This document shows positions 38,675 to 53,341 of a stretch of DNA of 64,000 nucleotides, piece after piece. The notes under the pieces were generated by a model. That model searched no databases, had not been told where the DNA came from, and worked only from the letters and a program-made list of their open reading frames with translations. How positions within the stretch are numbered: position 1 is the stretch's first letter; each line of letters begins with the position of its first letter. Made by a program: the position numbers and the translations under genes. Source of the DNA: Numida meleagris (lineage: Eukaryota; Chordata; Aves; Galliformes; Numididae); assembly GCF_002078875.1 (NCBI RefSeq), contig NC_034409.1, forward strand, positions 66,871,015 to 66,935,014, in the 5' to 3' direction.

Positions 38675-38769
38675 GGGTAAATTCAGCTCTTCTTTGTATC
38701 CACTTAAATCTAAAAGACTTTACTGGAGTAACTCCAGATTTATGAGTGTAATTGAAAGCAAGATTAGCC
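38675..38769 (-). mobile_element. Old palindromic interspersed repeat, copy 2 (inverted)
   Basis: TTTACTGGAGTAACTCCAGA leads into TTTATGAGTGTAATTGAAAG, the reverse-complement pattern of copy 1 at 35261. ACTGGAGTAACTCCAG is itself nearly palindromic. Probably a Harbinger-type MITE remnant; that class is uncertain. Confidence 0.5.
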
Positions 38770-39050
38770 TACCAATCCTAATCTTTAATGCATGATAACA
38801 CAGATACTTGTTTTGTTCAAGAACCTGTGCTCCAAGTAACATGAAGTATCGGTGCAGGTATTACATCCTGCTGTGTCTGATGGATGATGGGACCGTGTTT
38901 GCCCAGGCTCTAATCTCACTCTGTGTTGGGAAGATGGGGCACGAGAGAGTATGCAGTCAATGGTTTTAGGACTGCCAATAATGGATAAAGAGAAATAATC
39001 CATTCAGTGATACTATAGCTCATCAGAGCCTGTGAATTAAAGACATATGT

Positions 39051-39268
39051 TATGTAGATTCAATGTATGGATTAAAACGGATAATCTGGTAGGTGACACA
39101 CAGAATCTTGAGATAAGTGGGCTATGCAGATTCGGTATATGGATTGTGACGGATAATTCCATTTAAGTAATGCTGGACAAGTTGAAGACAAGTAAGCTTC
39201 AAGTAGTGCTCAGGTTATGTGCAGTAATCCAGTGAGTGACACATTGGATCTCATAATCTGTAAACTGA
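39051..39268 (+). repeat. Degenerate tandem repeat, period about 72 bp
   Basis: 39051-39089 and 39123-39161 share TATG.AGATTC, TATGGATT and ACGGATAAT at an offset of 72. A second part of the unit, GGTGACACACAGAATCTTGA near 39092, recurs as AGTGACACATTGGATCTCA near 39235, an offset of about two periods. Roughly three diverged copies; no known family recognised. Confidence 0.55.
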
Positions 39269-40059
39269 AGGCAAGAAAGCTAGGGATTCTGCATTTAGAT
39301 GTGGACAGGAAGGAGTGGGGGAGAAGAGAGAGAGATTATTCATGGGGAATGCTCTGGGTTTAAACCTTTGACTAGTAAAACACAGATCCCCAGGAGATGT
39401 GTGAAAGCTGCACACTTTCATGGGAGCTATGGAAATTTTGCATTTGCAAATTAATGATTGAAAAATGTTTGCAAACTTGTGTCAGATGTTGAAATTTTGA
39501 ATTTTTTTTTTGTGGTTAGTATTGTATTTGGAGTGGGGAGAAAAGGAGGGTGAGAAAGTCATAAGTGAAGGAGGTAAGATATGCGTGGTTGTTGGCTTTT
39601 AGCTGTGATAAATTCAATATTTATTGCAACCTTCTTCTTTGTGCTTATTTTTTGGGGGTGTTTAATAGTTGGCAATTTGCTGACAGAGGGCTTTAGTCTT
39701 TTGCTAATATCTCAAAAGTGCTGGAGGGGGAACCTGCCCAGTGGCACACAGGGGAACCCACGTTTCGAGAGGAAATTTGGCAGCTGCCGAAATAGTGGAG
39801 GTTGATCGCACTGCAATGTGATACTCTCAGACTGCAGAGCAGCAGACAGTGCCAACTGAGCCACACCAACGCAGAATTCAGGCCAAATGAAAGCCTGAAA
39901 TGGAGATTGTGACTGGATGGAGCTGCTCCTATTTGACCCTAGGATGGGAGTTTAGTTGGGGGCAGCATCTGTGGAAGAGGAGGGTTGGAGGAAAGCATCT
40001 AAAATGCAAAAAATGAGATTTTTTGGCAAAGCAGCAAAGCAGGATTGTTTCTTTGTTAT

Positions 40060-40085
40060 TTTTTTGTTTTGTTTTGTTTTGTTTG
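40060..40085. repeat. (TTTTG)n microsatellite
   Basis: Four to five TTTTG units. Confidence 0.9.
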
Positions 40086-41775
40086 CTTAAAGATACTTAG
40101 TTTGATCAGGAAAAATATCAAGTTCTATTTAAAACAACTACAACTTTTATTTTTAAAAGTATTACTAATAGAGAAAACAGAATAAAATTGAACTAATTAA
40201 AGTAGCAAATGCCAGTGGCTTTGTTTTGTTTGAACATGTGGAGGCCAAACCACTATATTTAAACATCATGCAGAGTGCTGGATGACAAAAGGGAATTAAA
40301 CCAGTTCTTCTTTGTACTAAAATTACCTCAAAGATGTGCTGATAGAGATGAATGTTGCTGAGCTACAATTACCAGTTTGTCAAAATAAAGCAAATACACA
40401 TATGTATTTCTTACTGTTTGTACTGCTACTGCATAAAATTCCACTAGCAAATGCTGTTTCTCTAGCCGAGTCCTAGCTTCTTGTCTAGGGAGTCCAACAA
40501 AGAAAAACCTCTGAGAAATAATCTCAATACAAACGTTGTCTATTCCTTTTATAGCTTTGACAGTAAGTTAGTAACCTGGTTGAACACCAAGCTTTGTTTG
40601 CAGTCTACTGTACCAAAACTTTTTATGACGGCAAATGAAGAATGCTCGCTGACATCTTTTTCCAGCATTGCAAAACAGTAACGTGTCGGGCTGTTACAGA
40701 GCAGACAGCTAAGTTTTTGTCCCCACAGAATATTAATTCTTGAGGGTAGTAATGGCAAAATACGGTAATTGTTCATCATTTGTTTTTATTCATTCTGCAA
40801 AGTCTTCCACTGAATCCTAAAATATTAAGACTGTCCACAGGCTGAAATATGTAACTTCCTTTGAACTTGCTCTTCTAAAAAAGACTTCTATTTGCAAGCA
40901 AAAAAGGTTCATTACATAAATCTGTGGGTACAGGCAAACAGGTTTGAATTCTGGGCTTTTTCTTTATTTGTTTGTTCTGGTGGCGGCGGCCCGCTGAGTA
41001 AAAAGCAGTCAGAAAGTTTTATTTTATTGAGCTGACTTCCCATATCAATCAGATGAAGTCATTTAATTTAGCAAGGTAGGTAGCTGTAAGTGATGGCAGT
41101 CATTGTGTAGAGAAGTTGGCTTAAATGCTTAATGAAAAATGCCAGTTTTTAAATGTTTATATCCTGGCAGCTCAAAGATTTACTGGCTTGAAAAGCTGTG
41201 TGCCAGTCCTTAATAAAACACTCCCTGAAGTATTGATCAGGGAAGCATCAAGGGAGTTTTCAGATGTGCAAACGTCCATTTGCCCGTGTCCACTCAAAAA
41301 TACACACGCCTATTGTACCATATCGGTACAGAATTTAAAGTACATGCTCATTGCTTGGTCATAAACATCTGACATTTCTGTTACAAGACAGAGAGAAGAA
41401 GAATTTAAATTCTGAACTTACCTCAGGTGCTTAGATCTGTTATCAGACCACGTTTCCCAAAAGCGCATAACAGCAGCTCCCCATTGCCTCACATATACAA
41501 CTCCAGGTGACATCAGCAGCGAGTCCGCCTGTACAGCAAGGGGAGAATATTCCTCTTTAAAATTAATATCAGGTTTTAAGTAGGTCTTTCAGGGGAAGTG
41601 TGACAAAGATTAGTTTGCTTTTCATTAGAAGAAAATGAGGCAGCCTCTCTATTTTACTTTTCCGATCTTCTTATGGGATGCATTATTAGTTGGTTTGGAT
41701 TTCTAATGTGACAGAGCAAAAATAAAATTGGGGTGGGGGAAGAAAAAGAGTTGACAGTGGGATGAGAATGAAAAT

Positions 41776-41818
41776 CTCGAGAAAAGATACTGGAATACAA
41801 TCCTCGAGAGAAGATACT
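41776..41818 (+). repeat. 27-bp-spaced direct repeat
   Basis: CTCGAGAAAAGATACT at 41776-41791 and CTCGAGAGAAGATACT at 41803-41818 differ at one base; both start with an XhoI-type palindrome. Confidence 0.85.
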
Positions 41819-43851
41819 TACTTTATGGACCACTGCCTGGATATTTCTATTTTTTCTTCAGATATAATAATGTTATTTCTAGGAGGACTTCAACTCTTCT
41901 GAGGACAACTTCGTCAGTAAGCTGTTCAGCTAGAGAGAGATCATTCTTGACTTTTTCTTCAATTTTGTATTGAAACTGTTATATCTCTAGCCTAAAAAAT
42001 CTCACTAAAAAATACATCACTGCAGTAAATGCCTGGAGATGGCTCAGTTTTTAGTTGGTTTACGGGCTGTACTTATGTCTTCATCAGAGCAACATCAGAG
42101 CTAAGTTGGCAGCACAGTCCTGTAGCTTGGTTAGAGTGTTAGTGTTAGAGTAATTTCTTCATTCCCAGGGCTCCTTTAGGTTGGACCCCGGCCGCTATCA
42201 AGTGGGATCAAGCAAAGATGCAAGTAATTATGTACTGTGTATAAAGACATTTTGTTAAAGAAATCTGTGGCCTTTCTGAAGTCTTTCTGCTGGTGACTTC
42301 AGCAAGGCCAGCAGTAGAACAGCTTACAGTCCCTAAAGTTAAGAATGGCTTCAGGCAATTTTCTAAAACTTAAAGCTTCTGTTTTCTCATATGTGAAGGT
42401 AATACATACCTTTCTACCTGCTGACAGTCTTGAAGAAAATCAATTAGCTAATGCTTTGAAATTAAAAAATGCTCTGTACTGCATGCTTTAGTTATTATTA
42501 TACATCTTATCATTATTTGAACACAGAGTACTTCAAAATATTCTTATTTCCATTTAATTTTTTTTCTTCTACAAAGCTTTGTAGATACAGGAGGATTTTT
42601 TTTTCCTTTTGTAACTATAGTTAATGATATGAACATAATACAATATTATTGTGTCTTCCAGGCTTTCTACTCACACATTGTTTTCTTTGATTTTTCTTTG
42701 AAAGACAGATGCTGACAGTTCAAAAGCTATTTACGTAATTACCTTGATAGTAAACTGACTTGGGGGATGAATTTCACCGTCTGTGTGTGTGTGCGCCGGG
42801 AAGCCTCTGATTGATAACATTCCTGGCTGTTTAATTGAGACATGGCTCCGGGATTGGGGAGCGCCTGGCCACGTCCCTGCCCCTTGCAGAATGCACTGGG
42901 AGCTGTGCGGCTGCGAGCAGATCTGTGGGCTGGCTGTAAGCAAACAGCCTGATGACTTCAGCATTCGCAGCAAATGCTTCGAGTGCCTGTTAAAGAAAAT
43001 ATTGGCTTTCCCAATTTCTCATTTACATTCTCATTCTGTCTAATAAATTACAATAAAGTATTTACTGTTTGGATTGCAAAAGGAGTTTCTCTGCCTTTTT
43101 TTTTTCTCCTTTGGTTCTGTTTTGGATGAATATGCCAAGGTTTCTCCTGTTCGTTTTCTCACTTTAAGTGTGTCATTTGGTCATATTGGTGTCTTCATTC
43201 TAATGTTTATTAAAATGTTACTGTCACTGCCAGTCTGAGACTGTGAATCAGAACTAAGAATGTGTAATAGCTTATTTCACATTTGAGTAAATTTCTTTTC
43301 CTACTTAAACACTATTATGGGTAGTGTTGATCTGAGATGAAGTTTAGGTTTGGCGATACTGAATGCCACTAATTTGAGTCTTCTTTTATTGCCATCTGCT
43401 GCGGGTGTTGCATCCACAAACACATTTTTTTTTCTTTCCGGATCTCTTTTTGTGGTGGTAGAGAATAAACTGATGCATCTGGAAAGCATCTTCTCTTGGG
43501 CCATTCCCTGTGTCAGATTGTAGTGCGTATGGTGATGCTCTGTTGTCTGTGTCGTTTTGCTAAGTTGTGAGAAACTCCCATTTTTTTGCAGTGGTAGAGT
43601 ACAGAGAGAATGGAACAAGCGCCTGCAGCAGCCTTTGAAAGGCAGGATGGCCTGTTGGGTGAAAACTTTGTTAAACACGAAATGTGCAATAGCTATTTGT
43701 TGCACATCTGATGGTAATTAGGAGTAATTCTTGAGGCAGCCATTGATGTACGCCGCTTTCCTTGCTCGGTACCTGCATGAAGTGATCTAGCTTGCTGTCA
43801 AGTTGTACACTGCAGTGATAGGCACTTGTTTTACCTCACAGTCATGCTGCG

Positions 43852-43883
43852 CTGCAGAGTGAAAGCACTGCAGAGTGAAAGCA
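43852..43883 (+). repeat. Perfect 16-bp tandem duplication
   Basis: CTGCAGAGTGAAAGCA occurs twice, back to back and without a mismatch. Confidence 0.95.
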
Positions 43884-46611
43884 GCCGTACAAATAGCGGT
43901 ACAGAGCAAAGAGTAGATCCAGAACCAACTCCAGCTCCATGCTGCTGGGAGCAGCTCTCGGTGTAGTGACAAAGGGGCCAGGGGCAGCTGCTTGGGCTGT
44001 GACTTGTCCTTGCTCAGCTCTGCACCACCTCCGAGGGTCTGGCAGGTCAGCAGCATGGGATAGCTCATGGCTTCCTGGGCAGTGTCTATTAAGCACCTGC
44101 CTTCACATGGTTGCTGTTGTGGTTGCTCAATATACTGATGCGTTTTGCTGTGCAAGCTGCATAATCCTCAAAGTGGAAATCCCTTGATGGCCAGGACACT
44201 TCAAACAATGATGAAGGTTTGGGTCTTCTCATGCAGGCTAAAAGAGAGAACAGAGTGGTGACAGGATGGTGGTACACTCTTCATACCTACCTATAATTTA
44301 CAGCAATGAAAAAATGGGCATAAAAATGGCAGCTAGTGCTTGGTAGTGCATTTTAATTCACACTCATAGTTTTGTAGTGACCAAAGCTGTTCACCATGCA
44401 ATATATATAACTTTGAGTATTGTTTGGTCTTCATTTGTTATGCAAACAAAGTAATTTATAAATGGCAATTGTTAAATGGCAGTTTTGTTAGCTCCTTCCA
44501 CAAAAGAAATTATAGAAAAGGTGTGTTAGATAGTAAGGATAAAATACAAAATATCAAACTTAAACACTTCACATTATGACCAAGACAGTCTGATTCAACA
44601 ACTTTTCTTCTTTTTAACTTTCACACTTCTATAAGCTACAAGGTATCTGCAAAAAAACCCTCAAAACTACCTGTGATTCATCACCAGTTGAGGCTCATGT
44701 GGATATGTGAGTAAGGCAGGGGGGAATCTGTCCCCAAACTCGCTGTCTTTCAGTAGTCCCACGCATCTGATCTTTCTGCCTCTGTTTTTGTGCTGGTTGT
44801 TTGAGAATATGGCTAAGTACTTCCTTTGCAACGAATGATACCTTGAAGACTTAGTATTACAATTAAATGTTATTGAAGTTATTGGAAAGATAGACTAATC
44901 ATGTAAAAGTAGCTAAGCTGTGTTTTCCAGAAGTATTCTCCAAATAAGAATTTTCTTAAAAGCTGACAGTGATAAATTCTCCCTTCCAGTTTATTAACAG
45001 TCTCGGATTGTTCAAGGAAAACAAGGGTTCTATCAGACTACTCCTACTCCAAATGATAAGCCAAAAGACTTAGTACTGTACTTACCAAGTTAGTACATGA
45101 AGCATCCCCTCTGGGCATTTCAGACTTTCTTTAAAAGAAAAGTAACAATGAAGAGATCAGTTTCTCTGTGTTTCTCTGCGGGAGCACAGCCACGGTACAC
45201 CTAGAGCTTGGGCTTGGCAGTCAGCAGCTTTCCATGGCTGCTTGTTGTTACTCACCCAGACCTTCTCCTCATTCCGGCAGCTTAGCTCTAGCTGTTGTGT
45301 CGCAGGGAAGCAAGTGGCCTTTTGCTCCTCCACGGGTAAACGAGAGATCACAGAAGAGCTGTGCTAGCTGGTTGCCCTTGTACTTTGTTTGTGCCAAGTT
45401 GCTGCCAGGGCATGTGTGGAGAGCTTTTGCATGTGGGAGCTGGAGAGGATGGCACTGACTACTGAGATGTCTTATGCTGCTGCTGTGAGGAGCTCCATAA
45501 CCCATCTGTCGGTCGGTCCACACGTATGGAAGCATTTTTCCAACTGTCAAAGGTGTGTGGGGGGATTAATTTAGCTTTACGAAGTGCTTTTTGATTTCCA
45601 TCTGAAAGCTACTGTAGGATCTCAGAATGCACTGATGAGCCAGTACTGGCTAAGTATCTTCAATGTGCATAGCTGCATTTGTCAAATGAGTTATTTGAGA
45701 GTGACTGCACTTTGCTAACTCTACTAAGGATTATAACCAGTAACCTGTTATATTCCTTCTCTCTATATTTTCTTCTCCCTCACACTCCTGAATCCCCATA
45801 AAAGTTGAGAAGAAAATATTTTCTTTTTTGAAGTATCTCAGTGCAGTACACTGTGCTGTACTGACAGGATATACTGGTAATTGTCATTAGATGAGTATTA
45901 CAATGAAGTGAACTGCTAGCAGCTGACAGGGCAAGGAAGGGGCTGTCTTTTCAAGTAGTTCTGCTGTGCAACTTGGAAACTCTGCACCTTTCTTCCTAGA
46001 GAAGAATGTATGAAGGGTAGAAGAATGGTGGTAGCACTGCTAACTAATTCTACATCCAGGTGGCAAGTGCATCACTTAAAGCAACTCTCCTTTGTTTGAA
46101 ATTTAAAAAAAAAAAAAAGTGTTTTCTTTGCCTGCGTTAGTATTTCAGCAGTTTTCTACTTCTCCCAGCTTTTAACAAGATTTTTAAGTCCTGTGGTTGC
46201 TATTTCCATACATTTCTCAAGTGTCCAGCTCCTACTACAGAGAATGTTCTGCTGTAGACCTCTGTTGCATAATGTGGATTGGATATTTTCACCTAGATCT
46301 CCAGCATCTTAATTAAAAGTAAATTGATTTACATTTCCTTCATATGAAAATGTGGATTCTTAGTGTTTTCCCAAATCTATATAATTGTCTACACATGTGT
46401 TAAAGGATTTTGCTAAAGTAGGAAACGAGATGCTGCATGGGAGTGCAAAGATGACATGCAGTGAATGTAAGTGAAACTAAATATCAAGTGAATAACCCAA
46501 ATAGTGACACCTCTAGGGCTGTGGACCAATCTTCCAAAGCATGAAGTAGATGATTCAGTCTTTCAGACATTTCAATCCAATGTCGAAAGCTGTAGTAAAT
46601 ATATTGTAGGG

Positions 46612-46690
46612 AACATTCCTGCACTGGCAGGGGGGTAGACTAAATGAGCTATTACAAGTAGCTCTTTTCCATGTCTGACTGATAGTTGGC
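46612..46690 (+). mobile_element. CR1-like LINE 3' fragment
   Basis: TGGCAGGGGGGTAGACTAAA followed by TGAGCT and a CTCTTTTCCA stretch resembles the CR1 3' region, in which a GGCAGGGGGGTTGGACTAGA-like motif leads to TGATCT and AGGTCCCTTCC. 5'-truncated like most CR1 copies, same orientation as SOX5. Confidence 0.58.
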
Positions 46691-47877
46691 TAAGAACATG
46701 TTTAGTGTAGTCGCCAAATTTTTCTCTTCATTTTCTTTTTTTTTTTCCCTCTTGGAGAGCATTGGTGACATTGGCAGAAAACCACTTCCTGCATTTTAGA
46801 AAGGTTTGTGTGGCAGGGTTGTCCCAAAAAGCAGACTATTTTCAGAGGAGGCATAAAGACAGATAGTCCTAATCCTTTCCTAAGGCTTTTTTGAAAAGGG
46901 TTTCATGGCTCTGACTCATATGAGAGGGTGTGGTGGTATTGGAGATATCTGTGGATTAGCTGCTACGCGTATTTTCTGGTCTTTTAAACTTGTAGTAGAA
47001 TGATACTAGATATACTAATAGTGCAATATTTTGTTTCTAGTGTGTGATTCATAGCTTTTTTCTTGGAATTTTTTCTTCCCTTCCCTTACAATCACTGTCA
47101 TTCTGGGTGGAAGGAGGGCTTTTTACTGAATGATTTAGAGATAGACGTTAGTCAGTTCCTGTGTCTATGTCCTTTAAAAAGCATCTAGTGACAGTGAACA
47201 TGAGGGATGGTGAGTTGCGCTTAACTCAGTTTTTCTGATACATTTCTGCAAGGCTTTTTCCTTTAAAAATATTAATTGGTGACTCGTTTTTAACAGTTTA
47301 AATACTTTATCACTTCATCCTCATTTCCTCATATGGAAATGATGTAGTGGCTGTGTGCTGTGGGAGTACCAGTGAGGAGGCAGAGAAGTCCCACTCCAAG
47401 GGGACCCCCCTGCTTCCCACTAAATATACAAGGGAGGTTAATGTGCACCTTACAGCTTCTGCAAGTGTCAAAACATTGACACGTCTTAGTTTTAAGTTTC
47501 TGCTGAAAATTCAGTAGTTTATAAAAACTGAACTGTTAATTTTGATCCCTCTGAAATGTAAACAAGATTTAAAATTTGAAACTCTTTCAGAACAGGCAGT
47601 ATTTTTTCCCTTTTGAGGTGATAGAAAGGCAACAGAAAGTAGATGGATGGGCAAGAGAACATTGAAGGGAGGCACCGGATCAAAGTCTGCATATGGAATT
47701 ATCCTTCATGGCTCATTCTCCTGAGGAAGGACAGGCCATAATGTGCCATATATTGCAGTAGAATTCTGCTCTTCGGTTCAGCTAAAGCTTTGCTTACACT
47801 GAACTTGCAAAACCTAACTAGCTCTAAATTTCCTCTCTTCTCTTTCCCTTTTTTTTTTTTTTTTCCCCACCATATGA

Positions 47878-50281
<2,404 letters not shown>

Positions 50282-50350
50282 ATTGCAAGACAACAGCAGC
50301 AGCTCCTGCAGCAGCAACACAAAATTAACCTTCTTCAGCAACAGATCCAG
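50282..50350 (+). CDS. SOX5: SOX5 internal exon C (69 bp, Q-box)
   Basis: Continues the glutamine-rich Q-box after the zipper: 23 codons in phase 0 at both ends, reading [12 protein letters not shown] then [11 protein letters not shown]. The acceptor is CCATTTCTCCACAG; the donor is CAG|GTCAGA, which has C at +3 and is weaker than that of exon B. The intron between exons B and C is 2.2 kb. The 69-bp phase 0-0 exon could be skipped without a frameshift. If the donor were ignored the frame stays open for 58 more codons to a TAA at 50525. In the SOX5 protein the next residues should be VQGQLPPLM; I did not find them in the remaining 13.6 kb, so the next exon lies beyond the window. Sequence here is nearly identical in SOX6; the assignment to SOX5 comes from exons A and B. 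Confidence 0.97.
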
Positions 50351-51277
50351 GTCAGAGACTGTATCTCCACCCGTATCCCTATTAGCCCCTTTCCTTTCCG
50401 TTCCCCCGTGCTTTCCCTCAGGCATTATTGTCATAGTATCTTTAAGGATCTCTGCAGATGGCTTACGTCTTATTTATGGAAACACATGATGATGTTACCT
50501 GTCATTAAGCGAAAAAAGTTTCTGTAAGGCCTTGAGTGATTAACACTACTCCTACAGGAATCAGGAAGCAGATGAGAGAGGAGCTGGTAGTGTGAGCAAG
50601 GGTTTGCAGGATGAAATCCTCTGAGAGTGCTCTCCAGGTTTAGATCAGGAGTGGCAAAAAACGTTGCTAAAATGTATCAGATTGCAGTGGATCTCTTACA
50701 AATCTGTTTTTGAGGTTTTGCTGAACCAGTTCTCTTCAGTGATCTGTAATCAAGTCTCTCCTTCCCATTGCCTGAAGTTTCCTGAAAGTCAGGAAACTTT
50801 CAATACATTAGGTGAAGTAAATGTGTGAGAAACTGGCCTAAAGGTTGGTTAGATTCTGGAGAACAACTGTTTAGATCCTAGGCATCTACATGTAGATTCT
50901 CCTGCTCCTAGTAGGAGAAAAAAAATTGCTAACACAGTGTAACCAGTAAACTTTATTTAACTTCTTTTTCTTTCCTTAAAGCATTTGGAGGTCTCTTTTC
51001 ATGACAGCAATTGTATTTCAGTACTTTTCTTCTGCTTGTGTATATGCATAGCTCTGTTCTTGGTATAATGCAAATCAGTTTGCCCGTGAAGGTTTACAAG
51101 GAATAAGAAAGGAGGGGTTTGACATTTACAGCTATCTAGAGTCATGGTAGAATCTCTGACTGTTTAAGTATACGGTTATTTACTGAACAGTGCAAGTCAC
51201 TGTGGATGTTACGTCCTGTTTGTTCAATAACATCAGGATCTTCCTTCCAAAATGCTCTAGAAATAGTTGCCTAAAAT

Positions 51278-51356
51278 TATGGGCCACATCCTTAGCTGCT
51301 CTACAAAAGCATAATTCCAGCAAAATCAGAGGAGTTGTATGGCTTCAAGCTAGCCA
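51278..51356 (+). mobile_element. Old palindromic interspersed repeat, related family
   Basis: GGGCCACATCCTTAGCTGC, then AAAGCATAATTCCAG and TCAGAGGAGTTGTATGGC follow the recalled GGGCCAGATCCTCAGCTGGTG..AGCATAGCTCCA..TCAATGGAGCTA pattern of the same sauropsid group. Confidence 0.45.
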
Positions 51357-51534
51357 AATACTGGCTAATGTTTCAAATGATACTCCTTCAGTATCAGGAC
51401 TTCTGTAACTATGGAAAACTTCTGGTGAAGTTCCACCCTCTGTTACGTAAGGCAACATATATACTAGATGTGATTTGCTGAAAAGAGGTTTGATATTAGA
51501 AGGCTTGGATTAGGCTTGACCTCTGTTTTTCTGG

Positions 51535-51580
51535 GTTTTTTTCCTTTTTTTTTTTCCTTTTTTTTTCTTTTTTCTTTTTT
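51535..51580. repeat. T-rich pyrimidine tract
   Basis: About 45 bases of T with a few CC or C interruptions; low-complexity intronic tract. Confidence 0.9.
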
Positions 51581-53317
51581 AAAAGTGTGTGTGGGAGAAT
51601 TTTTTTTTGTTGCATTATCTTTAGTAATGCTTATAAAGAAAAGCAATAGCAGAACCTCTACAATAGCAAGAAAAGTATTTACATTTTTAGCATTTAGCTA
51701 TGAGAGTGATAGAGGAAGTTGTTTTATAAGCAGTGAATAAAAATAAATTGAAGTAACATAATTTGACCCTGAGCCTTTTAAGTTTTAAGGTCTTATAGAT
51801 AAGAATGAAGTATGTCTTTTTTTAGGGTCGTGGAGAACGCTGATTATTGATAATGAGATATAGAGCCTTTCATCTCTTGATCCCTGATCCAAGTTTGACC
51901 TAAGTCAGGAGTAAATGAAAGTCAGCTAGCTATCATCTGATACAGGCTGCAAGCCTAAGACATGATTTGGAGGCCTGTCCCAAGGGATTTTGGATGAAAT
52001 ATTGACCCTGTCAAGGTCAGAATTTCACCTCCAGGGTCCACTTCACACAAAGCCCATCAGGTTTGGGCACCCTTCTTTTGGATGGTCACATGATAAAGGT
52101 CAAGAATTAAACAGGCGGAGAGACAATGCTGTCCTCTCATTCCCACAGAGATGATCTATTTGTAGTGAAATTTGGATTATGCTGACTGCCTCTTGACACT
52201 TCCACGATCTGTATGGTCTCGTAGTCTCCTGAACCCTGGCTGCAGTCCAGTTGTTGCCAAGTCTCTGAAAAAAAATCATTTAAAAATAATGAAAGAAAAA
52301 CACTGTAAGTGAATTCAGTGCAGTGCATTTCTTCTCAGTTGCATGCATAGTTGACTGTTGTCAGAATAAAGTAACAATTCCTGAAGAAATCTGCCTTTGT
52401 ATATAAATGGAGACAATGAAGTAACCCCAACATGCCCGTGTTTAAAACGGTTGGTGAGTTTACAATCAGGTTATGGTGGGTGGAACAAAACTCTGACATG
52501 AATGTAGCTGGGAGTTCAGATTTTCTGACCTTGCCCTAATTAATCTAACAGGCTGCTGTCAGATTGGCCCAGAGTTTTTAAATAGCATTAGATTTATTGA
52601 CAGGGAAATATTCCTACAAAGTCTGGATAACTATTTGACTTATGTGCAATTGAATGATTAGGCTGCAGTTATGAACACAACCTATTTATGACAAAGGATT
52701 CATTTTACTTGAGCCAATTTTTTCTTAGCTTGTAAGAGTTGCCATAATTCCAGATAAATTATTACACAGAAAAAAGCTATTGAAATATTGTATTGAAAAC
52801 ATAATACCCTAAGGTTAAAAGAAAGCACAACCTGACTGACCCCTTGATTTATGACTCTTTTCTCTAAGTGCTCTAACTTGGAAACATTCCCCTCTCTCCC
52901 CACCCCAGCATGTAGTCACCAGTACACACACAATGCATAAGCGGGAGAGATTGCCGTGTATCTCTCCTTAGAGAACTGCAAATGCTGAGTTTAAGTACAG
53001 CTCAATTAAACTAGCCACTTCTCTGATGGTTAGGAAAGGATGCGTTAGCTACTTGAGCTTGGAAAAACGTACCTGGCATATGAATGTCTAATTGACATTA
53101 CATCTTTTTCAAGTCCTTCTCTTCTGAAATACCTGGAAGGCAGTTTCACTAACCCAGAGGACTAGCAGGTTGTCTCCATATAGAGAATTAAGTAAAAGGT
53201 AATGCGAAATGGGAGAAAAGATGCTGCTAAGACTTAAATCAATAACCTCATAATGCTAAAGCATGATTTATGCAGGAATTTATGTTTTGGGATATTGTTA
53301 TAATAATTTTTATCTGC

Positions 53318-53341
53318 TTTTTTTTTTTTTTTTTTTTTTTT
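53318..53341. repeat. T24 homopolymer
   Basis: Uninterrupted run of 24 T; no associated retroposon recognised. Confidence 0.9.

Noticed and set aside
42783..43043. 86-codon open frame in a GC-richer patch with a following AATAAA-like stretch
   Set aside because: No domain, no splice or promoter support; AATAAA-like strings are common in AT-rich introns.
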